Counted from the stretch's first letter, positions 38,684-47,505 are shown. The stretch is 64,000 nucleotides of DNA from Thalassomonas sp. RHCl1 (GCF_947387555.1 NZ_CANDNZ010000006.1:27482-91481); one strand, 5' to 3'. A program made the numbers and translations. The notes: generated by a model from the letters alone, not told the origin.

Positions 38684-40708
38684 GTGAACGGAAAGAAAGT
38701 ATTAAGCTTGTCTATTGCCGCCGGCGTAGGCCTTGCCAGTACCATGGCAATGGCATTACCGGATGCAACTAAAGGCAATCCTTTAGATTTATTAGGTATT
38801 TTGACGCCAGACAGCGTCGGCGATATTGTTCAGGATCATGAAGAACCTACCACTTTGCATGTTGGCCCGGCAAAAGTAAAAGAAATCCAGGGTACTTATG
38901 CGGAGTTGGGTGATACCGGTCCTATGTGTATCGATTTCGTCAATGTTCAGCGTCAGGCGTATTTATCACCGGTAACGGCGACTCAGAAAGAGCAGGCCTA
39001 TCTTGACCGTGATTATGTCAGTAACTTTTACCAGTTAACCTACTCTATCCCGCGTGCCAACCTTGATGGTTTGAACGCCATTAAAGATGCCAGGGAAGAA
39101 GTTCGTCGCGCCGGTGAAGAAAACCAGGCGTTAACGGCAAACTATCTGGCGCTTAAAAATGAGTGGACAGATCTGACGGTAACGATTGCCCAGTTAGAGT
39201 CAGACATCGAAGATCTTGATACCGAGTTTCAAGATAAGATGAATGCCTTAAATGCGCAAAACACCACCAATACCAACAACTGTATCTTATTCAATTCCAC
39301 CAATCAGGCGGCGATGATCCAGTGTATTACCGATAACATTACCTGGTATAACACGGAAAAAGCGAAAATTGAAAACTGGTATAACCCGCAAAAAACTCAG
39401 TTAACGGCTGAACTGGCTACCCCTAAGGCCCGTAAAGATGCGATTGCGCAAAGTTATTATGCGGCTAAAGGTCAGTATGAAGCCTTCCAGATTGAGTTAG
39501 ATCTGATCATGGATGATGTTTCTTTCCATACGCTGATCATCAATGCTCAAATGAGTGTTTCTTCCGGCGCCTGGGAAATTGAAAAAGACGTGTTAGCCGA
39601 AGAAAGCGGTAAAGTGGTCGGTCGCGCCAGCGCCGGTTACAACCTGTTTGACAATGAAACAACTGCGCTAGCCAATACCCTGGCAGCCGCCGGTATGAGC
39701 CAGTATACGGTTAAGCAGTTAGATGTCTTCAACGTCAGCATGAATGCCGGCGTAACCGTCGACAACATCACGACTTCTACCGATAACGGTTCAACCATCT
39801 TCAACAAGAATGTCTGGAGCTTCCCGGCTGATACCCTGATGAGCAACGACATCCTGAGCGACTGGTCAATGCCGTTCGAACGTGAAGACAGAGCCGAGCG
39901 TATCCATTTCGATACTATGGATAAAAACTCGTTTGCCTCAGGCGGTTTTGACTTCTATGTCACCAAAGGCGCACGTTGTGGCGAATACGAGCAGGTGGTT
40001 GAAGAAACCTTTACTGCCAACACCAGCGGCGGTGTAGAAACGTCCTGGAAAGTGGTTAACCGTTTCGTTGAGCCGGCGCCAGATCAGGTGGTTTTCGCCC
40101 AGGCGGTTGGTCTGTCGTATAACTACTATGCCTACCCGGGCAAGCTGAAAGGCGAATGTACCATTGAAGTGGATCGCATGAGCAGTTACTGGCGTAATGC
40201 CGGTAAGAAATCTTCCTGGAGCTGGTTCCGTAAGAAGAACACTTCCTGGGACGATACCCGCACCTCGGCGAAAAACGACATGGGTATGGAGTGTACCTTA
40301 GATCTGGTACCTGAAAGTCCGGATCCGGCTGAAGCCCGTGAAATGGCGGAAGACTTCGAACGTGCCATGTATAACGACATGTGGCAAATGTTTGTCACCC
40401 TGTACGCCGAAGAGTACACAGTGGAACAGGTTGAACCTGAGACTCCTGAGCTGGAACAAAGCACAGTGGGTACCACCCTTGGCACCGGCCTGATGAAAAT
40501 CTGTCCGAATATCTACTGTCAAATCGGCGGTATTGTCTTGAAAACGCTTGATAGCTTAGGTGGTTCTAAAGCTCAGGGTACAACCTCATCGGTTAACCAT
40601 GAGTACGGCACTATCAAGAAAGTGTATGACAAAAACAGCTGGACTGTTAAGCAAGGCAGCAGCCTGGTAAATGTCAAAGTTTGCGTTGACCCTAATCAAT
40701 GTAGCTAG
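38684..40708 (+). CDS. Large secreted coiled-coil protein, unknown (674 aa)
   Basis: It starts with GTG at 38684, with AAGGAG 7 bases upstream; the signal peptide is MNGKKVLSLSIAAGVGLASTMAMA. Residues 125-200 and 235-285 are predicted by eye to be long coiled coils (REEVRRAGEENQALTANYLALKNEW and AQLESDIEDLDTEFQDKMNAL). The C-terminal half is beta-rich with aromatic residues and ends KVCVDPNQCS. Codon use (TTA, CGT, GTA rich) is closer to the atp genes than to its neighbours, which hints at high expression. A perfect terminator follows the stop. The family is not recognised. Confidence 0.82.
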   Translation: MNGKKVLSLSIAAGVGLASTMAMALPDATKGNPLDLLGILTPDSVGDIVQDHEEPTTLHVGPAKVKEIQGTYAELGDTGPMCIDFVNVQRQAYLSPVTATQKEQAYLDRDYVSNFYQLTYSIPRANLDGLNAIKDAREEVRRAGEENQALTANYLALKNEWTDLTVTIAQLESDIEDLDTEFQDKMNALNAQNTTNTNNCILFNSTNQAAMIQCITDNITWYNTEKAKIENWYNPQKTQLTAELATPKARKDAIAQSYYAAKGQYEAFQIELDLIMDDVSFHTLIINAQMSVSSGAWEIEKDVLAEESGKVVGRASAGYNLFDNETTALANTLAAAGMSQYTVKQLDVFNVSMNAGVTVDNITTSTDNGSTIFNKNVWSFPADTLMSNDILSDWSMPFEREDRAERIHFDTMDKNSFASGGFDFYVTKGARCGEYEQVVEETFTANTSGGVETSWKVVNRFVEPAPDQVVFAQAVGLSYNYYAYPGKLKGECTIEVDRMSSYWRNAGKKSSWSWFRKKNTSWDDTRTSAKNDMGMECTLDLVPESPDPAEAREMAEDFERAMYNDMWQMFVTLYAEEYTVEQVEPETPELEQSTVGTTLGTGLMKICPNIYCQIGGIVLKTLDSLGGSKAQGTTSSVNHEYGTIKKVYDKNSWTVKQGSSLVNVKVCVDPNQCS

Positions 40709-40721
40709 ACAGTAAAGGTAA

Positions 40722-40750
40722 CTGAAAGGGCTTTGCCCTTTCAGTTTTTT
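40722..40750 (+). terminator. Rho-independent terminator after the 674-residue gene
   Basis: CTGAAAGGG (40722-40730) and CCCTTTCAG (40736-40744) form a perfect 9-bp stem with a CTTTG loop, followed by six T. It starts 14 bp after the stop, so the 674-residue gene can make its own short, stable mRNA. Confidence 0.92.
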
Positions 40751-40786
40751 GTTATCACTGAGTCAGGTTTTTATAAGGAGTATACA

Positions 40787-41344
40787 GTGAAAAAAGTCGT
40801 TATTGTTGCAGTAGTTTTAGTCTCGGTGGTATTGCTGGCCAGGCAGTTTTTTTTCTCGGAAAAAGCCGCTGCTGTGGATGAGCAGGTGCAGGAGACTTCT
40901 GCTGAAAAAATGGCACAGCAGCCGGAACAAGCCAGCCAGCCAACCCCTGAACAACCGGCGCTTTCCGCCGACTATGAGCTCGATGAAGAGCAAAGTAATG
41001 AGGTGATCAGTGCGCTGATTGAAGATACTTTGCAGGGCCATCAGCAAAAAGCCCAGAAAGAAGCATTGGAAAAAGTTAAAACCATGTTTCCCCAGTTAAA
41101 AGAAGAAATTGAAACCTATCAGCAAAACGTCGCCCGGCAAAGAGAGCAAGTGGCGGATTATCAGGACCTGGTCAAACAAAGAAACGAACAAATCAAAGGC
41201 GGTTATGTTCCCAGTGCACTGGTAGACAAGCTGGCAGAGCGCAGAGAAAACCTGTTGGCTTCAGCAAAAGTACTGGGGCAGGAAGCGGTAAAAGTGAATG
41301 AAGCCATCCGCGAAGCGGCATCGCAATACGCCAGTGTTAATTAA
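40787..41344 (+). CDS. Membrane-anchored coiled-coil protein, unknown (185 aa)
   Basis: I chose the GTG at 40787, with AAGGAG 6 bases upstream; the frame is open to a TTG at 40733 but that would overlap the preceding terminator. Residues 4-20 (VVIVAVVLVSVVLLARQ) form one membrane segment. A Gln/Pro-rich linker (QQPEQASQPTPEQP) and an acidic patch follow, then a long coiled coil (about 80-185: KVKTMFPQLKEEIETYQQNV...). It has no cysteine. It could be an inner-membrane tether facing the periplasm for the secreted proteins around it; that is inference. Confidence 0.78.
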   Translation: MKKVVIVAVVLVSVVLLARQFFFSEKAAAVDEQVQETSAEKMAQQPEQASQPTPEQPALSADYELDEEQSNEVISALIEDTLQGHQQKAQKEALEKVKTMFPQLKEEIETYQQNVARQREQVADYQDLVKQRNEQIKGGYVPSALVDKLAERRENLLASAKVLGQEAVKVNEAIREAASQYASVN

Positions 41345-41471
41345 AGGTATTTTCCTGTCTGTTGTTGGATAAGCCAATACCGGGCAGCGTTAAACACCGG
41401 GCGGTAAACCGCGGGTGAAAAGGAATAATTCGGCTTAAACGAATGAATGTAAATAAAATAACGGATTAGCT

Positions 41472-43895
41472 ATGAACAAGTTTTATAAAAAAGCCCTGAT
41501 CGGCCTGGCAGTGACAGGTGCCTGCAGTGCCGCTACGGTCCAGGCAGCGCCAGTCACAGCTGTTGAGCAGGTAAACAGCAATATTGCTATGACCCGGGTG
41601 CTGGTATTGCAGCAGGACAACAGCAATGAGAATAACCAGGCAACGGACTGCTCCCCTGTATTGCAGGCGGTTGCTACCACGGCGCCGACAGATATTGTTG
41701 GCTTGAACAACAAAATTTTTAACCAGTTGATTTTTACTACACAACTGGCGATGTCGCAGGATAACCTGCTGGGTAATGGCAGCGGCACTTTACATGCCGA
41801 CCCGGTGGCGGCGAAAAAAATCACTTTTGGTTATGTCGATGTGCCGACAGATGAATGGCTGGCAAATCCTGTGCTGACCGTAGATCCCGCCACCATCACC
41901 GCAGAAGGCAGCTGTACTTTAGTGAAAGGGGTGACGGTTTCAAGTACCGAGCTTGTGGTCAATACCGCAGATGCCCTGAAGAACTGGGTTTCGGCGGCGG
42001 CGCAGCAAAACCAGATAAATTACGATAATGCGCCGGTTGATTTTCTTAAAAATAGCTATGGTTATCAGGGCTTAGGTTTTGGTGATTATGCCAAGGCCGG
42101 GATCTGGTTCAACTACCCCTATTCCCTGCCTATGCCGTCGGCCAGGAACAACGAATTTTCCCTGCACTGGGCAGTGCAGGAAAAAGATTTCAGCCAGTTG
42201 GCGCAAACCCTGATCCCGCCTGCCGTTGCCACTCAAATGGCCACTGGCTGGTCCGATAGTTGTCAGGATATCAGTTTACGCATCGCTACCGATATTAACT
42301 TTACCGACAGCAGCATGATAATCGGTAATGTCCAGGGGGAATGTGATACCAGTCCGGTATTTAGCCTGGATAACGCCACGCCTTTACCGGAAGTGGATAC
42401 CAGTGAATTTGCCGCCTATTTGATGCAATCGCAGCGCCTGCACCGGATTTTAGTGCCCCGGGATGAGTTCGGGGAAATGGTCAATTGCAACCGCCTTGAT
42501 ACCTCGACCATGATGGGTTGTAGCAAGCCGATTGTTGCCGATTTTGAACCGGCGCTGATCGGTTTTATCACCGGTGCCAATGACCTGTTTATGCAGGTAA
42601 ATTTTGCCAATTATGTGATTAAAACCTTCCAGTTAAGTGCGGTGGACGGCTCCATTGAAGAAGTTGATTCCGTGCGTTTCGGGGCTGTCATTAATCCGGA
42701 CCCTGACCCGGATCCAGACCCGGACCCGGACCCAGATCCGGACCCAGACCCAGACCCCGATCCGGACCCTGACCCGGATCCGGTGGATATGGTGAAAATA
42801 CTGCACCTACAGCAAGATGCCTTAACCGGCGCAGGCCTGGTGAGTGACTGTAGTGAACTGGTTTCTGTGATCCAGGGCAGTGATCCCGCCAATATTTCCG
42901 GTTTATCGTCAATTGATCAGCAAAAAGCGGCGTTTGCCACCCAACTGGCCAATACTCCGGACGGTATTTTGACCGGCACTTCCGGCAAGTTAAATGTCGA
43001 AGTCAGTAATTCGCAGCGTTACAGCTACCGCTATATCGAAGTGCCGTTAGCCGACTGGCAGGCCAACCCGGTATTGCCTGTAGATCCTGACACCGTTGCT
43101 GTGGTCGGCAGCTGTGATGTGCCGCAGGCGGTGAAAGCCTATAGCACTGAGTTGCAGGTAACCACCGCCGATGCTTTGCATAACTGGATGTCACCGGAAA
43201 CCAAGCAAAACCAGACCATGTACGATAATGAAACCGACGAGTTCTGGAAATCCCTTTACGGCACAGACGGCCTGGGCTTTGGCGAATATGCCAAGGCAGG
43301 GATCTGGTATAAATATCCCGAACTGATCGCCGGTGACCCGTATAACCGTAAAGAGTTTGCCCTGCACTGGTCGCTGGCGGAAAAAGATGTCACCGCCTTG
43401 ATCAACGAGCTGATCCCTGCGGTTGTTGCAAGCAGCACATTGAGCGGTTGGTCGGATAACTGCCAGGATATTACCGTGAAGTTTGCTTCCGACAGCAACT
43501 TTACCAACGGCAGTGTCGTCATAGGTAACGACAGCGCCAGTTGCGGCGACAAGCCGGTATTTAGCCTGACCAACGCGGCGGAATTCCCGGTGACCGACAG
43601 CTATCTCTTTAGCGAATACCTGAGCAATGCCCAGCGCCTGCATCACATCATGGTGCAAAGGGACGGCAATAACCAGCCAATTGCCTGTGAAGAGCGGGAT
43701 CCCCTGTCCATGACCGGGTGCAGCCAGCCGATCGTGGTGAGTGTCGAACCGTTATTACGCGCCTTTATCCGCGGAGAAAAAGACTTGTTTATGCAGGTGA
43801 AATTCTCGGATTTTATTGTGAAAACCTATCGTTTGGCGGCCCTTGACGGTGCCATCACCGAAGTGGCTTCACAAAGACTGGTCACGACTCCCTAG
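41472..43895 (+). CDS. Secreted tandem-duplicated protein with Pro-Asp linker, unknown (807 aa)
   Basis: The signal peptide is MNKFYKKALIGLAVTGACSAATVQA. Two homologous halves of about 370 residues follow (about 40-400 and 440-805). Shared landmarks are LGFGDYAKAGIWF / LGFGEYAKAGIWY, GWSDSCQDI / GWSDNCQDI, QRLHRILVPRD / QRLHHIMVQRD, GCSKPIV / GCSQPIV and DLFMQVNF / DLFMQVKF. They are joined by 14 Pro-Asp repeats (residues 409-436), a rigid acidic spacer. Each half has conserved cysteines. No known domain is recognised. It directly precedes the main paralogue array, separated by a strong hairpin. Confidence 0.85.
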   Translation: MNKFYKKALIGLAVTGACSAATVQAAPVTAVEQVNSNIAMTRVLVLQQDNSNENNQATDCSPVLQAVATTAPTDIVGLNNKIFNQLIFTTQLAMSQDNLLGNGSGTLHADPVAAKKITFGYVDVPTDEWLANPVLTVDPATITAEGSCTLVKGVTVSSTELVVNTADALKNWVSAAAQQNQINYDNAPVDFLKNSYGYQGLGFGDYAKAGIWFNYPYSLPMPSARNNEFSLHWAVQEKDFSQLAQTLIPPAVATQMATGWSDSCQDISLRIATDINFTDSSMIIGNVQGECDTSPVFSLDNATPLPEVDTSEFAAYLMQSQRLHRILVPRDEFGEMVNCNRLDTSTMMGCSKPIVADFEPALIGFITGANDLFMQVNFANYVIKTFQLSAVDGSIEEVDSVRFGAVINPDPDPDPDPDPDPDPDPDPDPDPDPDPDPVDMVKILHLQQDALTGAGLVSDCSELVSVIQGSDPANISGLSSIDQQKAAFATQLANTPDGILTGTSGKLNVEVSNSQRYSYRYIEVPLADWQANPVLPVDPDTVAVVGSCDVPQAVKAYSTELQVTTADALHNWMSPETKQNQTMYDNETDEFWKSLYGTDGLGFGEYAKAGIWYKYPELIAGDPYNRKEFALHWSLAEKDVTALINELIPAVVASSTLSGWSDNCQDITVKFASDSNFTNGSVVIGNDSASCGDKPVFSLTNAAEFPVTDSYLFSEYLSNAQRLHHIMVQRDGNNQPIACEERDPLSMTGCSQPIVVSVEPLLRAFIRGEKDLFMQVKFSDFIVKTYRLAALDGAITEVASQRLVTTP
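42696..42779 (+). repeat. Coding 6-bp repeat tract, 14 Pro-Asp units
   Basis: Fourteen consecutive CCN-GAY units encode (Pro-Asp)14 between the two homologous halves of the 807-residue protein. Synonymous variation between units shows that the tract is conserved for its amino acids and is not a fresh DNA slippage product, although unit number could still vary between strains. Confidence 0.9.
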
Positions 43896-43903
43896 GACAA
43901 GTT

Positions 43904-43932
43904 GGGGCAATATCCGCTGGGGATATTGCCCC
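43904..43932 (+). terminator. Strong hairpin between the tandem protein and the paralogue array
   Basis: GGGGCAATATCC (43904-43915) and GGATATTGCCCC (43921-43932) are perfectly complementary over 12 bp with a 5-base loop. The tail TGAATTTATTC is not a clean T run, so it could act as a terminator, a processing site or a 3' stabiliser. Confidence 0.55.
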
Positions 43933-43959
43933 TGAATTTATTCAACAAGGAAGTACATT

Positions 43960-44418
43960 ATGTACAACAGATTATTTGTATTTTTATTACTGTGCTTTAG
44001 CGGCCAGGCCCTGGCCGTAGACAGCATTTTTGTCGGCGGTGTCCGCCATACCCTGACCCAGGAAGACTTTTTTGCCGTTGGTGACAGTTTTCAGGCGGAG
44101 CTGGATGTCTTCGGCGATTACGGCCAGGAGCTGATCATAGATATTGCCCTGCGGGTTGAAGGGGATGCCGGCAAGGAGCTGCCGACCGCTACTCCTTTAT
44201 ATATGTATGATGCGCAACTTTATGCCAGTTGCAGCGGCAGTGCCATAGGCCAGGACAGCTCATATCTTTATAGCCCTGCCTCCCACGGCGAGCTTCAGCT
44301 GTTGATCAACACCCGGATGACCTTTGCCACGACTTGTGAGCGCTTAACCCTGTTCGTGACCTCTTCCATGTTGAATAAAGACATGGAAATGAAATTGTCC
44401 CTGATGGAAGGATTTTAA
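43960..44418 (+). CDS. Secreted array-family protein, subfamily A, short form
   Basis: The 152-residue protein has signal peptide MYNRLFVFLLLCFSGQALA. Family blocks are SIFVGGVRHTLTQEDF, FQAELDVFGDYGQELIIDIA, ASCSGSAIGQD, TTCERLTLFV and the end LSLMEGF. It lacks the Cys-bounded loop of other A members (replaced by GKELPTATPLYMYD) and has CERL where most have CQQL. It is the first gene of the 14-member head-to-tail array. AAGGAAG precedes its ATG. Confidence 0.84.
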   Translation: MYNRLFVFLLLCFSGQALAVDSIFVGGVRHTLTQEDFFAVGDSFQAELDVFGDYGQELIIDIALRVEGDAGKELPTATPLYMYDAQLYASCSGSAIGQDSSYLYSPASHGELQLLINTRMTFATTCERLTLFVTSSMLNKDMEMKLSLMEGF

Positions 44419-44522
44419 TTTCACGGTCAAAGCAAGGGTTTTAATTTGGTGCAGTAAATAACTTTTGGTTGAATGTTTAATAAATTCAGCCAGATAAATA
44501 AAAATAATAGAGACATGATTCA

Positions 44523-44993
44523 ATGCGATTAAGTTACTGGTTATTGGTTTTATCTTTTTACAGTGGTTTTTTATGGGCCGGCGATACCGTTTATGTCGGC
44601 GGCGAGCGCCATACCCTGGTGACCGAAGACTTTGGCAACCCCACCCCGGACAGCAACGGTTTGACCCGTTACCTCACCAGTTTGAATGTAGTAGGTGATC
44701 AGGGGCGGGAGTTGATCTTTGATATTGATGTCCGGGTGTCGGGAGACGGCGTTCTTAACCCGGACTTTGGCTTTTATTACTACAAGGTCAGTTTACTTGC
44801 CGGTTGTAACGGTACCTATATCGGTATCGACGACTCCGAAGGTTACCTGATGGAGGAATCCGGAGTAATGAAAGTTTTCATCAATAAAAGAGCAACTTTT
44901 GTCCAGCCGTGCGAAAGGCTAACCCTGTTGGCGGTTTCCTGGATGGAAAACAGCGAACTCGAGCTCAATGTCGCCATTACCGAAGCATTTTAA
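44523..44993 (+). CDS. Secreted array-family protein, subfamily A, short form
   Basis: The 156-residue protein has a short signal peptide (MRLSYWLLVLSFYSGFLWA) and family blocks DTVYVGGERHTLVTEDF, GDQGRELIFDID, AGCNGTYIGID, QPCERLTLLA and the end NVAITEAF. Like its left neighbour it lacks the Cys-bounded loop and has CERL, so these two form a sub-branch. No clear ribosome site is seen, so translation may be weaker. Confidence 0.84.
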   Translation: MRLSYWLLVLSFYSGFLWAGDTVYVGGERHTLVTEDFGNPTPDSNGLTRYLTSLNVVGDQGRELIFDIDVRVSGDGVLNPDFGFYYYKVSLLAGCNGTYIGIDDSEGYLMEESGVMKVFINKRATFVQPCERLTLLAVSWMENSELELNVAITEAF

Positions 44994-45061
44994 TAAGTAA
45001 GCGCCGCGGTTTTTTTAATAAAGCCGGGGTTATTGAATATCCGTTATTAATGAGAAATATT

Positions 45062-45619
45062 ATGAAAAATTTCAATAAAAAAGTTATCGGCCTGGTGGCC
45101 GTTTTGTTGCTGCCTTTTAACTTGATGGCCAGTGAAGACAATGCCTTTATTGAAGATACCCCCATCGATGAATGTCATATCATCAATGATCAGCCCCAGC
45201 CCTTGCCTGAACTTGGACAAACAAGTGCTGCTCTTGAGCCTATTTATATCGGCGGGACTTTATATCAGCTGGACAAAGGCGACTTCACACCTGTGATACG
45301 TGATACCTATTATCGCGACCCCTGCACAGGTAAAACGTACCTGATCCCGGTTGTGGTGTCTTATACCGCCACTATTCCCGTCAGCGGCGATGTCGGCCAG
45401 GAGCTGATCTTTAATATCAATGGCGATACTGCCGGTAAGGTGATGAAACTCACCGCCAGTTGCGGGGCTTTTTCTGCCTCTGATCTCGATGATAAATACA
45501 GTATTTCCAAGCGTATGAGTACTAATCAAACCTGTAGCAGCATGAAGCTGACTTTGGATGTCACCAGCTCTCAGCCTGCCTCGATAGACTTGAATGTGCT
45601 GATTGCCGAAACCTTTTAA
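45062..45619 (+). CDS. Secreted array-family protein, subfamily B
   Basis: I chose ATG 45062 (185 aa, signal MKNFNKKVIGLVAVLLLPFNLMA); the frame is open further upstream into the preceding gene, but that is a shadow. Subfamily B is defined by EPIYIGGTLYQLDKGDFTPV, a variable segment with one cysteine (RDPCTGK), YTATIPVSGDVGQELIFNING, ASCGAFSASD, the conserved STNQTCSSMKL and the end NVLIAETF. An acidic extension of about 50 residues with one Cys (DECHI) separates signal and domain, a region that differs completely between B members. Confidence 0.83.
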   Translation: MKNFNKKVIGLVAVLLLPFNLMASEDNAFIEDTPIDECHIINDQPQPLPELGQTSAALEPIYIGGTLYQLDKGDFTPVIRDTYYRDPCTGKTYLIPVVVSYTATIPVSGDVGQELIFNINGDTAGKVMKLTASCGAFSASDLDDKYSISKRMSTNQTCSSMKLTLDVTSSQPASIDLNVLIAETF

Positions 45620-45697
45620 CGCGTGGTTTTCTGCAGGGCGAATGTTTTTCGCCCCGAATAAGTGAATAAGTCAAAAAAAGTGAGTACGGGCAAAGCG

Positions 45698-46210
45698 ATG
45701 GAACTAGCAAAAAAAACCTTAGCGGCTTCGATGATGTTTATCAGTACCGGGTTATTCGCCGGCGTGGTTTATGTCAGCGGCAGCAAATATACCCTGAATA
45801 AGGCGGACTTCCTGCAATCGGGAAATAATTATACCGCTTACCTGGAGGTTGACGGCGATACCGGGCAGCAGCTGATATTTGATGTTGATGCCAGAGTTGC
45901 CGGTTTGGGCAAAGAGTCCCCGGAGAAAGACTGTAATACCAGCTGCCATTATAAAGGGCCGGTGGATTTCCGTTATGTGGTGGAAATGCAGGTCAGTTGC
46001 AGCGGTATCGCCATTGGTTCTGAAATGGATAACCGTAATGAACTTAATGATACCTGGGTGGACGACAGATCCCGGGAAGTAAAATTGCTGGTTGATAATA
46101 GCCTGAGCACAGGGGGCAATTGTCAGCAGTTACAAGTGGATGTTAAGGGAGTGGATGTCGATACCATTGAGGCCATAGAGCTTGATGTGTTGATTGGCGA
46201 AATCTTCTAA
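45698..46210 (+). CDS. Secreted array-family protein, subfamily A
   Basis: I chose the ATG at 45698 (MELAKKTLAASMMFISTGLFA signal, 170 aa) because it gives a normal signal peptide; a GTG at 45662 in frame would add twelve residues and neither has a strong ribosome site. Blocks are GVVYVSGSKYTLNKADF, GDTGQQLIFDVD, VSCSGIAIGSE, TGGNCQQLQVDV and the end LDVLIGEIF. The Cys-bounded loop is very short (DCNTSC). It lies between two B members, so the subfamilies interleave. Confidence 0.82.
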   Translation: MELAKKTLAASMMFISTGLFAGVVYVSGSKYTLNKADFLQSGNNYTAYLEVDGDTGQQLIFDVDARVAGLGKESPEKDCNTSCHYKGPVDFRYVVEMQVSCSGIAIGSEMDNRNELNDTWVDDRSREVKLLVDNSLSTGGNCQQLQVDVKGVDVDTIEAIELDVLIGEIF

Positions 46211-46246
46211 GGCATAGGAAGTTGAATATTTTAATAAGGATTAAAA

Positions 46247-46888
46247 ATGAAAATAATAAACAGAATACTCATGGGAATGTTAACGCTTATCTTGTTGCCT
46301 TTTACTGCTGCTCAGGCAAATGAGCAGTTACCTGTTATTGAAGACGGTTACAGCGCGCAGATTTATTGTGAATGTCTGTACCTGCAAAAAGAGGGCGATG
46401 ACGGCTCCGCGCAAATCATGCGTCCTATCTGTGACGACTTATACCCCATCATGAAAGAGCCTGAGATAAAGCTGGGCCTTGGGGAAATTGATGCTTATGT
46501 TGAGCCTATTTATATCGGCGGGGTGTTATACCAGCTGGACAAAGCCGACTTTACCCCGTTTTATAACGAACGCTGGCTTTTCCCGCCTTGTGGCGAAGAC
46601 CCTATTTTGATCAAAACCCTGGCGGGTTACACCATCAATATCCCGGTTGACGGCGATTACGGCCAGGATCTTATCTTTGATATCAACGGCCGCTCTGACG
46701 GCAAAGTTATGACCTTGGCCGCCAGCTGCGGCAATTTTAGCGCCACAGACTCCGGCGATAAATATATTATCTCCAAGCAAATGAACACCAACGGCAGCTG
46801 CAGCAATATGGAGTTGAAATTCAGCTTCACCAGCTCGACACCGCCTGCCCTGATAGAGCTCAGCGTATTGATTGCTGAAATTTTCTAA
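46247..46888 (+). CDS. Secreted array-family protein, subfamily B
   Basis: The 213-residue protein has signal MKIINRILMGMLTLILLPFTAAQA and a long variable N-terminal extension with three cysteines (IYCECLY and PICDD) before EPIYIGGVLYQLDKADFTP. Then come a variable FPPCGEDPI segment, GDYGQDLIFDINGRSDGK, AASCGNFSATDSGDKY, NGSCSNMEL and the end SVLIAEIF. AAGGA precedes its ATG. A hairpin follows the stop. Confidence 0.84.
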   Translation: MKIINRILMGMLTLILLPFTAAQANEQLPVIEDGYSAQIYCECLYLQKEGDDGSAQIMRPICDDLYPIMKEPEIKLGLGEIDAYVEPIYIGGVLYQLDKADFTPFYNERWLFPPCGEDPILIKTLAGYTINIPVDGDYGQDLIFDINGRSDGKVMTLAASCGNFSATDSGDKYIISKQMNTNGSCSNMELKFSFTSSTPPALIELSVLIAEIF

Positions 46889-46897
46889 TGCCTGGTT

Positions 46898-46924
46898 CCG
46901 TAAGCTGTTTTTTACGGCTTACGG
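46898..46924 (+). other. Intercistronic hairpin in the array
   Basis: CCGTAAGC (46898-46905) and GCTTACGG (46917-46924) form a perfect 8-bp stem around a T-rich loop, 10 bp after a B-member stop. It may act as an RNA-processing or stability element; it lacks a 3' T tract. Confidence 0.5.
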
Positions 46925-46955
46925 ATAAAGATGTTTTTTGTGAAATGGATAATTT

Positions 46956-47489
46956 ATGAAGAATAATTTTTGGTTCAAGCTTTTGTTCGTCCTGGCTTTG
47001 CCTGTACTTTTTACGGCACCGGCCAGCGCCGAGTATCGTTGCATGTCAGCAGGCCCGGTTCCGGCGCAAGCCCAAGTTGAGCAGGAATATGCTACACAAG
47101 CCGTTGTCGCTGATCCCATCTATATCGGCGGTACCCTTTACCGTTTTAGTAAAGAGAACTTCACCCCGGTTTATGAATATGTCGAATATCACACCCCCTG
47201 TGAAGTGATCCGTATCAGGAAGCTGGTGGCCTATACCGCCACTGTGCCGGTATACGGGGATAACGGCCAGCAACTTATCTTTGATATTAACGGCCGCAGT
47301 GACGGTAAAGTGATGACCTTAACCGCCAGTTGCGGCAGCTTTAGCGCCACGGATAGCGGTGATAAGTATGTGATGTTCAAACAAATGGCCACCAATCAGA
47401 GCTGTACCGCCATGGAGCTGACCTTTGCCGCCAGCGGCGCTGAAGCTCAGATGATTGAATTAACTGTGCTTATTGCCGAAGCTTTTTAA
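46956..47489 (+). CDS. Secreted array-family protein, subfamily B
   Basis: The 177-residue protein has a signal peptide ending in APASA (about residue 25), then a short Cys-containing extension (EYRCMSAG). Blocks are DPIYIGGTLYRFSKENFTP, a variable YVEYHTPCEVIRIR segment, GDNGQQLIFDINGRSDGK, ASCGSFSATDSGDKYV, NQSCTAMEL and the end TVLIAEAF. GDKYV and NGRSDGK are shared with its B neighbours, so recent duplication is likely. Confidence 0.84.
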   Translation: MKNNFWFKLLFVLALPVLFTAPASAEYRCMSAGPVPAQAQVEQEYATQAVVADPIYIGGTLYRFSKENFTPVYEYVEYHTPCEVIRIRKLVAYTATVPVYGDNGQQLIFDINGRSDGKVMTLTASCGSFSATDSGDKYVMFKQMATNQSCTAMELTFAASGAEAQMIELTVLIAEAF

Positions 47490-47505
47490 AGGATAAACGG
47501 ACGAG

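Noticed and set aside
35750..40708. Calling the 604-, 308- and 674-residue proteins a tripartite alpha-pore-forming toxin
   Set aside because: Only helical content and co-location support it; no hydrophobic pore hairpin or family motif is visible by eye.
42611..42912. Minus-strand frames encoding long Gly-Ser or Gly-Pro repeats
   Set aside because: They are the antisense reading of the Pro-Asp repeat of the 807-residue protein; the sense frame has signal peptide and homologous halves, the antisense has neither.
44909..45061. Upstream in-frame extension of the 45062 gene into its neighbour
   Set aside because: It overlaps the end of the 44523 gene in another frame and would hide the signal peptide; the ATG at 45062 gives a normal one.
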